A stretch of 64,000 bases of DNA, from positions 1,488,001-1,552,000 of the forward strand of contig NZ_JACTAG010000002.1 in assembly GCF_014763045.1 (NCBI RefSeq), read 5' to 3'. The translations under genes and the position numbers were made by a program. The notes under the pieces were generated by a model, which saw only the letters and a list, made by a program, of their open reading frames with translations, had not been told where the DNA came from and did no database searches. The stretch is from Sulfitobacter aestuariivivens. Its GTDB lineage: Bacteria; Pseudomonadota; Alphaproteobacteria; Rhodobacterales; Rhodobacteraceae. Shown here one piece after another: positions 53,873 through 62,502 of this stretch (its first letter is position 1; each line of letters begins with the position of its first letter).

Positions 53873-54670
53873 CTATTTGGCGTTGAAGGTAAAAAGCTGC
53901 GCGCCGTTGATCTGGTAGCCGTTGATCAGTGCCGCAGCTGTGGGTGAAGTGAGCCAACGCTCCAACCGCATGGCGCCTTGATGGTTCACATGCGCATGGC
54001 GCAGATCAGAGACCGGCAAGTAGGCGTATTGATTAAAAAGCACGGCATCCCCCGCAAAAAGCAGGGCCAGTCCGCGCCGGTTGGCAAAGTTCAGCCAGCT
54101 TGCGCGGTCGGCCATGATGTAGGCGTCAAGGCCTGCCGCGGTGTTGAGGGCGGCCCCCATCCCTGCGCCGACCTCTTTGTACCATGCGCCGAACCGGTCA
54201 GGGTCGAGTCCGGCGTCGCCCCACAGATCGCGTTCTTTCTTGTGTGTACCGCTGTCGTCGCCACGACTGACAAAATCAGCCTGCGCTGCTGCAATCCGGG
54301 CCAGCGCGCCCGCAGCACTTTGCGTTTTTGCAATGCCGGCGGGGTCGGACGATGGGCCGATCAGGACAAAGTCGTTGAACATGATCTCTCGGCGGTGGGT
54401 CCCGTAGCCTTGGGCGACAAAGGCGCCCTCGGCGGCGCGGGCGTGCACAAGTATCGCGTCAACATCACCCGCCTGGCCAAGTTTGATGGCCTGTCCGGTG
54501 CCGACGACGAGCAGTTGCACGTCCAGCCCCGTGTCCGCCTTGATCTGCGGCAGCAGCACGTCTGACAGGCCGGAGTTGTTGAATGACGTTGTCACCGCCA
54601 TGCGCAGAACCTCAGCCTGCGCGAAGGGCGCGATGAACGCGAAGACCACAGTGGCAATCAACCGGTTCAT
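53873..54670 (-). CDS. tupA: Tungstate ABC transporter substrate-binding protein
   Basis: 265 residues with a signal peptide (ends PFAQA). TTSFNNSGLSDVLLPQIKADTG, GDVDAILVHARAAEGAFV and SRGDDSGTHKKERDLW are TupA marks, the last forming part of the oxyanion site. It captures tungstate in the periplasm. Overlaps tupC by 4 bp. No tungsten or molybdenum enzyme or cofactor gene is in view. Confidence 0.92.
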   Translation of the reverse strand: MNRLIATVVFAFIAPFAQAEVLRMAVTTSFNNSGLSDVLLPQIKADTGLDVQLLVVGTGQAIKLGQAGDVDAILVHARAAEGAFVAQGYGTHRREIMFNDFVLIGPSSDPAGIAKTQSAAGALARIAAAQADFVSRGDDSGTHKKERDLWGDAGLDPDRFGAWYKEVGAGMGAALNTAAGLDAYIMADRASWLNFANRRGLALLFAGDAVLFNQYAYLPVSDLRHAHVNHQGAMRLERWLTSPTAAALINGYQINGAQLFTFNAK

Positions 54671-55383
54671 TCGACGATTTCTCCTTTCAGAAAGGCCTGC
54701 AATTCATCGGTCTGCGGGTGTTCGAAAAAGGTGCTGGCCTTGCCGGTTTCGCGCAAAGCCCCGCGGACAAGGAAAAGGGCGTCTGTGGCCAGACGGCGGG
54801 CTTGCCCCAGATCATGGGTGGCCATCACGATCCGCGTGCCTTTGGCATAGGCTTCCAGCAGAAGGATCTCAATGTCCCGCGTCGCACGGCCATCAAGGTT
54901 GGTGCAGGGTTCATCCAGAAAAAGCAGCTCTGGTTCAGTGATCAGCGCACGGGCCAGTGAAAGCTTTTGCCGCTCGCCGCCCGACAGCCTGAGCGCGGAT
55001 TGGCCCAAATGGTCAGTGAGCCCGATAAGGCTCGCCCAGTGGTGGATGCGGTCGTCGATCTGGGCTTTGGGAACGCCGGTGAGCGACAGTGGATATCGCA
55101 GGTTCTCACGCACCGTGCGGCGCAGCATGACAGGGGTTTGAAAGACGAATGACTGGCGCGCGTGCACGTCGTCGTCCGGCGCGGACCAGGTCAGGGTGCC
55201 GGCAGACACCCGCTCGACCCCGTGCAGGGCTTTGAGCAGCGTGGATTTTCCAGCGCCGTTGGGGCCGATGACCATTGTGAAACCCGTGGCGTCGAGGGTC
55301 AGGTCAAGCGGGCCCAGAATATCCCGGCCCTGCCTGCGCACATGCAGGCCCTGCACTGCGAGGGGGAGGATCTTGTTCACCAT
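54667..55383 (-). CDS. tupC: Tungstate ABC transporter ATP-binding protein
   Basis: 238 residues. Walker A GPNGAGKSTLL, Q-loop in FVFQTPVMLRRTV, signature LSGGERQKLSLA, Walker B ELLFLDEP, and the switch histidine in MATHDLGQ. It energises uptake with the TupB permease. Overlaps tupB by 7 bp. Confidence 0.93.
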   Translation of the reverse strand: MVNKILPLAVQGLHVRRQGRDILGPLDLTLDATGFTMVIGPNGAGKSTLLKALHGVERVSAGTLTWSAPDDDVHARQSFVFQTPVMLRRTVRENLRYPLSLTGVPKAQIDDRIHHWASLIGLTDHLGQSALRLSGGERQKLSLARALITEPELLFLDEPCTNLDGRATRDIEILLLEAYAKGTRIVMATHDLGQARRLATDALFLVRGALRETGKASTFFEHPQTDELQAFLKGEIVE

Positions 55384-56081
55384 CGGCTGCCCCTTTCCGT
55401 GCCTGAGAGGGTATGGACAGCAAGGTTCACGCTGACTGCCAGGGCGATCAGGACAAAGCCCAGCCCCAGCGCCAGCGCAAAATCACCCTTACCGGTTTCC
55501 AACGCGATGGCCGTGGTCAGCACTCGGGTCGCATGATCAATGTTCCCGCCCACAACCATGATCGCCCCGACCTCACCAATCGCGCGGCCAAAGCCTGCCA
55601 GCGCTGCCGTCAAGAGCGCACGCCGCCCGTCCCAGAGCAGCGTCCGAACACGTTGCCAGCGGGAGGTGTTCAACGAGATCAGCAAATCGTGGTATTCGGC
55701 CCAAAGCTCGCGCATGGCCTGATGTGTGATCGAGGCGATCAGGGGCGTGATGATGATGATCTGCGCAATGATCATCGCCGTGGGGGTAAAGAGCAGGCCC
55801 AGAACGCCAAACGGGCCGGAGCGTGAGAGCAGAATATAGACGATCAAACCCACCACAACAGGCGGCAGGCCCATCAGAGCGTTGAGAAGTGCGATCACCC
55901 CCCGCCGAAACCGAAACCGCTGCACCGCGAGCCATGTGCCCAGCGGCAGCGCGATCATACACGCAATAGCAAGGGCCGACACGCTGACCTGCAAAGACCG
56001 CAGCGTGATTTCCACCAGATCAGCGTCCAGTTGCACTACCAGCCAAAAGGCGGCTTGCAGGCCTGAAAGGATGTCGTTCAT
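55377..56081 (-). CDS. tupB: Tungstate ABC transporter permease
   Basis: 234 residues from the ATG at 56081. Five or so membrane helices and the binding-protein-dependent transport loop around RALLTAALAGFGRAIGEVGAIMVVGGN, which has the EAA-like G residue pattern. LNALMGLPPVVVGLIVYILLSRSG is characteristic of TupB/ModB-type permeases. First gene of the tupBCA operon. Confidence 0.92.
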   Translation of the reverse strand: MNDILSGLQAAFWLVVQLDADLVEITLRSLQVSVSALAIACMIALPLGTWLAVQRFRFRRGVIALLNALMGLPPVVVGLIVYILLSRSGPFGVLGLLFTPTAMIIAQIIIITPLIASITHQAMRELWAEYHDLLISLNTSRWQRVRTLLWDGRRALLTAALAGFGRAIGEVGAIMVVGGNIDHATRVLTTAIALETGKGDFALALGLGFVLIALAVSVNLAVHTLSGTERGSRW

Positions 56082-56159
56082 GCGGCAGGATTGCCTTTGA
56101 GGTGACTTCGTTTCAGCCGCCATACTGCGCAGTGGTCAGAAGACGCAATAGGGCTGACG

Positions 56160-56190
56160 AAAAAGGCCCCGATGTCTCCACCGGGGCCTT
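56160..56190 (-). terminator. Rho-independent terminator of pnp
   Basis: On the minus strand AAGGCCCC / GGGGCCTT (8 bp, with a further C-G pair) around a 10-12 nt loop, then TTTTTCGTC. It is about 30 bp past the pnp stop and also ahead of tupB. Confidence 0.88.
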
Positions 56191-56221
56191 GCGTTCAATC
56201 GATTGCGAGGGTTAGCGGAGA

Positions 56222-58354
56222 TCAGTCCGCCTTTTCCTCTTTCTTCACTTCTTCGCCGGTTTCCTGATCGACGACTTTCATCGACAGGCGGACCTTGCCG
56301 CGATCGTCGAAGCCGAGCAGTTTGACCTTCACTTCCTGGCCCTCTTTGAGGACGTCGGAGGGGTGGTTCAGGCGGCGGTTTTCAATCTGGGACACGTGCA
56401 CCAGGCCGTCGCGTTTGCCAAAGAAGTTCACGAACGCGCCGAAGTCGACGATCTTGACGACCGTGCCGGTGTAGACAGCGCCTTCTTCGGGCTCTGCGAC
56501 GATGGCATGGATCATGTCGTAGGCTTTCTTGATGCTGTCGCCGTTGGGCGATGCGATCTTGATGATGCCTTCGTCGTTGATGTCCACTTTGGCACCGGAG
56601 ACTTCCACGATTTCGCGGATGACCTTGCCGCCGGAGCCGATGACTTCGCGAATTTTGTCCGTGGGCACCTGCATCGTTTCGATGCGCGGGGCGTGCTCGG
56701 AGAACTCGGATGCACCGGACAGGGCTTTGTTCATCTCACCCAGGATATGGATCCGGCCGTCTTTGGCTTGTGCCAGGGCTTTCTCCATGATCTCCGGCGT
56801 GATGCCTGCGACCTTGATGTCCATCTGCAGCGAGGTGATCCCTTTTTCGGTACCCGCAACCTTGAAGTCCATGTCGCCAAGGTGGTCTTCGTCACCCAGG
56901 ATGTCGCTGAGGATGGCATAGGAGCCGTCGTCTTCGAGGATCAGACCCATGGCCACACCGGCAACCGCGCTTTTGAGCGGCACGCCTGCGTCCATCATGC
57001 TGAGCGACCCGCCGCAAACTGATGCCATGGAAGAAGATCCGTTGGATTCAGTAATTTCCGACACCACACGAATGGTATAGGGGAAATCGGTTGACGCAGG
57101 CAGGACCGCCTGAAGGGCGCGCCATGCCAGCTTGCCGTGGCCAATCTCGCGACGGCCGGTAAAGCCGAAACGACCCACTTCACCCACAGAGTAGGGGGGG
57201 AAGTTGTAGTGCAGCAGGAAGTTGGATTTGAAGTTGCCGTGCAGCGCGTCGATGAATTGCTCATCATCGCCAGTACCCAGCGTGGTAACGACGAGGCCCT
57301 GTGTTTCGCCACGGGTAAAGAGCGCCGAGCCATGGGTGCGCGGCAGCATGCCAGTTTCGCAGACGATGTCACGGATTTCATCCGTTTTCCGACCGTCGAT
57401 CCGCTTACCGGTTTTCACAACGTCACCGCGCAGGATGGAAGCTTCCAGCTTTTTCATCGCGGAGCCGAGGTTGGCGTCCTCGCGCTGCTCTTCTGTTAAC
57501 GCTTCCTTAACCTTTTCGCGTGCTTCCGCGACGGCGGCGGTGCGTTCTTGCTTGTCAGCAATGCCAAAGGCGGCGCGCATGTCTTTCTCGCCCGCTTTTT
57601 TCACATCTTCGTAAAGATCCGAATAATCGACCGGTTGGAAGTCGAACGGCTCTTTCGCGGCGTCTTCGGCCAGATCGATGATCAGGTCGATAACAGGCTG
57701 GATTTGCTCGTGGGCAAACTTTACCGCGCCGAGCATTTCGGCCTCGTCCAGCTCATAGGCTTCGGATTCGACCATCATCACGGCGTCTTTGGTGCCCGCG
57801 ACAACGAGATCAAGGCGTTGATCGGGGTTCAGGCGCAGGTCCTGCATGTCGTCCACGGTGGGGTTCAGGATGTATTCACCATCTTCAAAACCAACGCGGC
57901 AGGCCGCAATCGGGCCCATGAAAGGTGCGCCAGAAAGGGTCAGAGCGGCAGAGGCTGCAATCATCGCGACCATATCGGGATCATTGACCAGATCGTGGCT
58001 GAGCACGGTGCAGATCACCAGGACTTCATTCTTGAAGCCGGGCACGAACAGCGGACGGATCGGACGGTCGATCAGGCGGCTTGTCAGTGTTTCTTTTTCG
58101 GTGGGGCGCGCTTCGCGCTTGAAGAAGCCGCCGGGGATCTTGCCTGCGGCGTAGTATTTTTCGTTGTAGTGCACGGTGAGGGGGAAGAAGTCCTGCCCTG
58201 GCTTTTGTGCCCGTGCGTAGGTGACGTTGGCCATGACGGAGGTTTCGCCGTAGGTCACGATCACGGACCCGTCTGCCTGACGGGCCACTTTTCCGGTTTC
58301 CAGTGTGAGCGTTTCCTCGCCCCACTGCATTGATTTTTTCACTTCGTTGAACAT
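56222..58354 (-). CDS. pnp: Polynucleotide phosphorylase
   Basis: 710 residues from the ATG at 58354 (TTAGGAAATAAC upstream). Two RNase PH domains (about 12-145 and 320-460) are separated by an all-helical domain; KH (about 550-612, [17 protein letters not shown]) and S1 (about 620-690, [19 protein letters not shown]) follow, then an acidic tail. It degrades RNA from the 3' end in the degradosome. Its leader is unusually structured. Confidence 0.97.
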   Translation of the reverse strand: MFNEVKKSMQWGEETLTLETGKVARQADGSVIVTYGETSVMANVTYARAQKPGQDFFPLTVHYNEKYYAAGKIPGGFFKREARPTEKETLTSRLIDRPIRPLFVPGFKNEVLVICTVLSHDLVNDPDMVAMIAASAALTLSGAPFMGPIAACRVGFEDGEYILNPTVDDMQDLRLNPDQRLDLVVAGTKDAVMMVESEAYELDEAEMLGAVKFAHEQIQPVIDLIIDLAEDAAKEPFDFQPVDYSDLYEDVKKAGEKDMRAAFGIADKQERTAAVAEAREKVKEALTEEQREDANLGSAMKKLEASILRGDVVKTGKRIDGRKTDEIRDIVCETGMLPRTHGSALFTRGETQGLVVTTLGTGDDEQFIDALHGNFKSNFLLHYNFPPYSVGEVGRFGFTGRREIGHGKLAWRALQAVLPASTDFPYTIRVVSEITESNGSSSMASVCGGSLSMMDAGVPLKSAVAGVAMGLILEDDGSYAILSDILGDEDHLGDMDFKVAGTEKGITSLQMDIKVAGITPEIMEKALAQAKDGRIHILGEMNKALSGASEFSEHAPRIETMQVPTDKIREVIGSGGKVIREIVEVSGAKVDINDEGIIKIASPNGDSIKKAYDMIHAIVAEPEEGAVYTGTVVKIVDFGAFVNFFGKRDGLVHVSQIENRRLNHPSDVLKEGQEVKVKLLGFDDRGKVRLSMKVVDQETGEEVKKEEKAD

Positions 58355-58595
58355 GTTATTTCCTAAGTAGGCCAAGGGTTTGGCCATTTGCATAGGGGCC
58401 GTATTGCCCCTGACCGCGGTATCTTCTTTTGGCGGCGCTGCGGTCCGGGCGCCGGCTTTCAGATAGGCGCGCGTGTAACGCAGATTGAGGTGCTTGGAAA
58501 GGGTCCGTTGCGCGCCCTGGCGCAACAGGGGGGCTGACGCAGCGGTGCGGGGCGGTGAATCGGGTTATTTCCTGAAGAAAACGGCGAAAAGGGCC
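58355..58595 (-). promoter_or_regulatory. Structured leader/promoter region of pnp
   Basis: No gene is supported here. Three hairpins lie upstream of the pnp start: GGCCAA / TTGGCC (58370-58385) touching the Shine-Dalgarno region, AGGGGC / GCCCCT (58394-58411), and GTTGCGC / GCGCAAC (58507-58526). In E. coli pnp is autoregulated by processing of a leader hairpin, so a similar control is plausible but unproven. Confidence 0.45.
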
Positions 58596-58636
58596 GTCGG
58601 TATCATGTCGGTATAACGTCGGTATTGCGTCAGTAT
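58596..58636. repeat. Four 11-bp direct repeats (GTCGGTAT + 3)
   Basis: GTCGGTAT occurs at 58596, 58607 and 58618, and as GTCAGTAT at 58629, exactly 11 bp apart each time, in the intergenic region shared by pnp and the methyltransferase gene. The three spacer bases vary. In-phase 11-bp repeats are typical of OmpR/PhoB-family binding arrays. Confidence 0.8.
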
Positions 58637-58791
58637 TCGGGGCCGCGCCGGTGTGATTAACAGAGCGTTCGGTCGGGAAGAGTTAAGGGTGAGTAAACAG
58701 CGGGTTTTGCGGTGTGCCGTGCACGCGAGCGACGGCTTTTGCCGAAGCCACGTGGTGATGGTATGTCTGGGCCAGCAAAAGAGACTGACCC

Positions 58792-59589
58792 TTGGCCGAC
58801 GATCCATTCTACAAAGCGCACTGGCAGGACATAGAGCCGGAACGCATGTCGGCCTATAAGGGTGGCTTTGCATGGGATGAAGCCGCGTCAGCGCTCTATG
58901 CTGGTGCCGACATTCATGCAGGTCAGGCCATTGCAGACTTTGGGTGTGGGCCGGGTAAGGTTGCTGCGGCGCTTGCCGGGTTGGTGGGTGAGACCGGGTA
59001 TGTGTATGCCATCGACATCAAGGAGGCGTTTCTGAAGATTGCGCGGGAAAATGCGGTCGCTGCAGGCGTCGCCGATTGGGTGACGACGCATCAGAGCGAC
59101 GGTGCGACGCTGCCGTTTGATGACGGGACTCTGGACCGGGTCACGGCGCGCAATACGATCATGTATGTTGATGATCCGGTGGAAACGCTTGGTGAATTTC
59201 GCCGGGTGCTCAGACCCGGAGGTTTGGCGCATGCTATTGATGGCGATTGGTACATGATGGTTGCTGAACCCGTCGCGCACGACCTTTGGCGGGACTTTGT
59301 GCGCGCAGCCTCGCATGCCTGCCGTAACGCGGACATGGGCAGGCAATTGTATGGCGCCTTCCGAGAGGCGGGATTCGAAGACATTCAGGTTAAGATCTTT
59401 GCAAATCCGGATGTGACGGGTCGCCTTTTGGGGATGGTCAGAAACATGGCGAGGTATGCGCTTGAAAGCGGCACGCTGGATGCTGCGGCGATAGATCGGG
59501 TCATCGCGCAGGTGGAGCAGGGGTTGGCTGATGGGCGTTACTTTTTGGTGTCCCCGCAGTTTGTTGTGACCGGGCGCGCGCCCGACTAG
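58792..59589 (+). CDS. Class I SAM-dependent methyltransferase
   Basis: 265 residues using TTG at 58792 as start; an ATG at 58846 would drop 18 residues. SAM motif ADFGCGPGKVAAAL at 48-61, then VYAIDIKEAFLKIA and FRRVLRPGGLAHAID. The C-terminus (DGRYFLVSPQFVVTG) resembles that of the methyltransferase at 62503, suggesting one family. Substrate unknown. Upstream region has the four 11-bp repeats. Confidence 0.83.
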   Translation: MADDPFYKAHWQDIEPERMSAYKGGFAWDEAASALYAGADIHAGQAIADFGCGPGKVAAALAGLVGETGYVYAIDIKEAFLKIARENAVAAGVADWVTTHQSDGATLPFDDGTLDRVTARNTIMYVDDPVETLGEFRRVLRPGGLAHAIDGDWYMMVAEPVAHDLWRDFVRAASHACRNADMGRQLYGAFREAGFEDIQVKIFANPDVTGRLLGMVRNMARYALESGTLDAAAIDRVIAQVEQGLADGRYFLVSPQFVVTGRAPD

Positions 59590-59912
59590 GGTCAGGGCCC
59601 ATTAATCTTGCACCGCTTGGTCCGGTTTCTCGATGGGCACGGCTGACGTTGACCTCTCATGATCCAGTGGTTCTCGGTCAGGTGGTGGGACGGCTTTGAA
59701 GAGGACGGAAACCATTGGGCAATGGGTGGTGTCAGCCTTGTTTCATGGAAAGGCGACTTTCTTGGCGGCTTGCGGTGCTATTGCTGGATTTTGAGGCATC
59801 GGCGGAGGAATTTCGCCAATCATCAGCGGATTCATAATTTTGTAATCTTTGCACGCTCAGCGTGTGTTATTCTGAACAGACCAACTTGCCATTGGTCATA
59901 GGGAGACTGCCG
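59590..59912. other. Intergenic region before the 71-residue protein
   Basis: 323 bp with no supported gene; an 80-codon frame at 59659-59901 has poor coding character. A small inverted repeat CACGC-TCA-GCGTG (59852-59864) lies about 50 bp before the next ATG and could be an operator. Confidence 0.3.
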
Positions 59913-60128
59913 ATGAATATCCAGGAACTGGAACGCCGTATCAGCGCGCTTGAGCATGAGATGCGCAGCGCGCCTGCGGATGAACGGATCGCGCTGCGGC
60001 CACGGGTGCGCGGGTTGATCCGCACGCTTGGCGAAAAAGCGGTGACGGTGCCGAATACACTGGCCAACATCAATCGCCAGCTTGAGGACGAGGCGCTGGA
60101 GGACATGTTCGACAACATGCCGGTCTGA
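59913..60128 (+). CDS. Small helical protein of unknown function
   Basis: 71 residues from the ATG at 59913 (GGGAGACTGCCG upstream). Almost fully alpha-helical and charged: NIQELERRISALEHEMRSAP followed by RPRVRGLIRTLGEKAVTVPNTLANINRQLEDEALEDMFDNM. A coiled-coil-like heptad pattern is visible at 3-18. No signal or membrane segment. I do not recognise the family. The good SD and normal codon use support a real gene. Confidence 0.65.
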   Translation: MNIQELERRISALEHEMRSAPADERIALRPRVRGLIRTLGEKAVTVPNTLANINRQLEDEALEDMFDNMPV

Positions 60129-60176
60129 CCGCCCGCGCGCTTTGTGTTGCCCGTCTTTAATCTGTTTTGAAGAACC

Positions 60177-60208
60177 GTGCCGCGCGGCTGTTCCCAGCCG
60201 CGCGGCAC
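60177..60208. repeat. Perfect 14-bp hairpin after the small protein gene
   Basis: GTGCCGCGCGGCTG and its exact complement flank a TTCC loop. No T run follows on plus, and on minus only GGTTCTTC follows, 37 bp past the metallo-hydrolase stop. It may act as a transcript-end stabiliser for either neighbour. Confidence 0.6.
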
Positions 60209-60244
60209 ATGGATATTGGTGGCTCTTGCACAGAGCCAGGGGGC

Positions 60245-61156
60245 TTAGATCAGCTGATAGCTGTGCGGCACATAGCGATATCCGCCTTCGCCGCGCGTCT
60301 CGATAAAGCCCATGCCGGGGAACGGCATGTGATACCCGATCAGCGGGAAGCGATCTGATGCTGCCATGTCCATCAGCTTTTTGCGGGTGGCGGCCGCCGC
60401 TGCCTTGTCCATGTCGAACTTGACCTCCCAATCGGGGTAGGCCACGGACCAGACATAATGGTTGGCCGTGTCTGCCATCAGCAGCAATTGCTTGCCGCCG
60501 CTTTCCAGCATGTAGGTCATGTGCCCCGGCGTGTGGCCAAAGCTTTCGACTGCCGTGACACCGCTGCGCACCGCGTCGCCGCCACCGATGAAGGTCATCT
60601 TTTCTGCCAGCGGCTTGACCTTTGCATCAAATCCTTCGTTGCCCGCTTTTGCCCATGCGTCAAATTCGACCTGGCCCGTGACATAGGCCGCGCCGGCAAA
60701 GGTTTCGGCGCCGTTGTCATCGGTCAGCCCGCCAATGTGATCCCCATGCATGTGGGTCAGGACGACGTGCGTGACATCGGAGGCTGCGTATCCTGCCGCC
60801 TCGAGCGCCTTGGTTGTCCCGCCCGCATTCAGGCCGGTGTCAAACAGGATCACCTCGGAGCCCGTGTTCACAACCGTTGGGGTAAAGAAAAACTGCGCAG
60901 CGTCGGTCGGAATGAAATTGGCGGCGCTGACCTCGTTGAAGGTGTCGGCATCTACGTTCAGCCCAAAAATCTTGTGCGGTTCCGGCACGCTGCGGCTGCC
61001 GACCAGCAGGGTCGTGACCTTGAAATCACCCAGCGTAAAGTCGCGGTGCGTGGGCAGGGATGTGGCGCTGTGTCCGTCAGCGAGGGTCAAAGACGGGGCA
61101 ACAGCCAACGGCAGGGCCGCGCCCGAAGCAAGCGCTTGGCGGCGGGTGAGTTTCAT
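60245..61156 (-). CDS. Tat-exported metallo-beta-lactamase fold hydrolase
   Basis: 303 residues from the ATG at 61156 (GGAAAGGAAAGTTCA upstream). The N-terminus LTRRQALASGAALPLAVAPS is a twin-arginine signal. Zinc motif LTHMHGDHIGG (133-143, HxHxDH) and the later FGHTPGHMTYML and MADTANH supply metal ligands. Periplasmic hydrolase, substrate unknown; related proteins include lactonase-like members. Located 85 bp from the end of the amidinotransferase gene. Confidence 0.9.
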   Translation of the reverse strand: MKLTRRQALASGAALPLAVAPSLTLADGHSATSLPTHRDFTLGDFKVTTLLVGSRSVPEPHKIFGLNVDADTFNEVSAANFIPTDAAQFFFTPTVVNTGSEVILFDTGLNAGGTTKALEAAGYAASDVTHVVLTHMHGDHIGGLTDDNGAETFAGAAYVTGQVEFDAWAKAGNEGFDAKVKPLAEKMTFIGGGDAVRSGVTAVESFGHTPGHMTYMLESGGKQLLLMADTANHYVWSVAYPDWEVKFDMDKAAAAATRKKLMDMAASDRFPLIGYHMPFPGMGFIETRGEGGYRYVPHSYQLI

Positions 61157-61241
61157 TGAACTTTCCTTTCCTGATTTGATGTCAGTCAAGGTAGAGCGCC
61201 GGGGCCTCGGGACAATGAACGTAATTGTGAAACGGCTCGCG

Positions 61242-62357
61242 CTACTGGCTGAGGCTTGGGAAGTAGTCCTCGCAGGTTCCTTCGCGGTACACATCCGCCG
61301 TGCAGCAATGCAGGCCGCCGCCGAAGGCATAAGCGTCGCGCAATTCGACCTCGACCACTTCCATGCCCAGCTTGTCCATCTGTTCGGCCTGATAGACCTC
61401 GGACTTTTCGACGCAGACGGTTTTTGGATCCAGCACCAGCACGTTCATCGACAGCCAGGTTGAGGAATAGCACAGCGGCGGTGGCGTGTTGTGCGCAGGC
61501 TGGGCGGCGTCGACGATTTCCCAGTCGTTGTCGTTGAACATGGCGCGCTGGTCTTCGGGCAGGCGGCGTTGCGGGTTGTTCAGGATCAGGCCCGGGCGCA
61601 GCGGCGTGAAGGTCGCGTCGATGTGGATGGGGTAGGGATCGCCGGGGAAGTTCACGTCATGCACGCGGTGACCGGGGAAGTGGCGGCGCAGCCATTCGAT
61701 GCCCTTCATGTTGGTGGTAAAACCGTGCTGCACGACCAGATCGCGGCCAAAGCGCAGGACATCGGCGGCGTCGAACAGCGGTTCTTCCTCAGTCGTGACA
61801 AAGAACTTTTTCGCGGCCCATTCAAGGCGCTTTTCCACGCCGATTTTGTCGCTGAGGTAGTCCGGGTGATAATCGGCATCCGTGAGGCGGGGTTTTGGTG
61901 CGGATTCGTGCCGGAAGTTGGGGTCTTCGTTGAAATACTGCTGCATCAGGGGGCGGTAGTTGAGGTATTCGAACCACCGGCAGCGGTAGGACATGGTCGC
62001 TTCAAGCATTTCGGAGCCGACGGTCAGCAGAACGTCGCGGGGCGGCATACAGCCGAATTGGCTGTCGGTGTGAAAGTCTGGCGTTGTGGCGGGCAGCGCG
62101 TGGTCGATGGGGGTGGGCCGGTCCACCCGGATGCCCCGGTCGGTCAGTTGTTTGGCAAAGGTATCGAGCAGTTCGTTGGCGCGGTCGATGGTGTCTTGCG
62201 GGCGACGGCCCCATTGTCCGCGCATGTCACTGTCTTCGGGCACCTTGGCGTCCAGCGCGGGTTCTTCGGGGGGGATGTGGCAATCATCGGCGCGGCCCAC
62301 GATCACATGTTTCAGCGGATCCCATTCGTTCCAGCTGTTGACCACTGTGTTTGCCAT
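61242..62357 (-). CDS. Arginine:glycine amidinotransferase-like enzyme
   Basis: 371 residues from the ATG at 62357 (GGGGAGGGCGAAAT upstream). Pentein-fold catalytic residues line up with those of AGAT: D206 in RFGRDLVVQ, H245 in IHIDATF and nucleophile C351 in GGGLHCCTADV; MPPRDVLLTVGSEMLEA and SYRCRWFEYLNYR also match. The enzyme would transfer the amidino group of arginine to an amine such as glycine. The acceptor cannot be decided from sequence. Divergent from a methyltransferase gene. Confidence 0.88.
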   Translation of the reverse strand: MANTVVNSWNEWDPLKHVIVGRADDCHIPPEEPALDAKVPEDSDMRGQWGRRPQDTIDRANELLDTFAKQLTDRGIRVDRPTPIDHALPATTPDFHTDSQFGCMPPRDVLLTVGSEMLEATMSYRCRWFEYLNYRPLMQQYFNEDPNFRHESAPKPRLTDADYHPDYLSDKIGVEKRLEWAAKKFFVTTEEEPLFDAADVLRFGRDLVVQHGFTTNMKGIEWLRRHFPGHRVHDVNFPGDPYPIHIDATFTPLRPGLILNNPQRRLPEDQRAMFNDNDWEIVDAAQPAHNTPPPLCYSSTWLSMNVLVLDPKTVCVEKSEVYQAEQMDKLGMEVVEVELRDAYAFGGGLHCCTADVYREGTCEDYFPSLSQ

Positions 62358-62502
62358 ATTTCGCCCTCCCCTGCGATGAACCGACGACCTGTTAGGGGGG
62401 AACGGGGCGCGGCACAAGGGGGCACGCGTGTTGCGCGGTGTCCGGGGGATGTGGTTTGCTGGTCTGAGTAAGCAACACAACCGGACGAAAGCCGAATTTC
62501 TG

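Noticed and set aside
58596-58636. CRISPR array or replication iterons
   Set aside because: Repeat units are 11 bp with 3-bp variable spacers, far too short for CRISPR, and no replication gene is near.
58565-58873. 102-codon minus-strand frame over the 11-bp repeats
   Set aside because: Poor coding character; it crosses the repeats and the methyltransferase start.
59659-59901. 80-codon frame before the small helical protein
   Set aside because: Trp/Cys-rich composition, no ribosome binding site and no domain.
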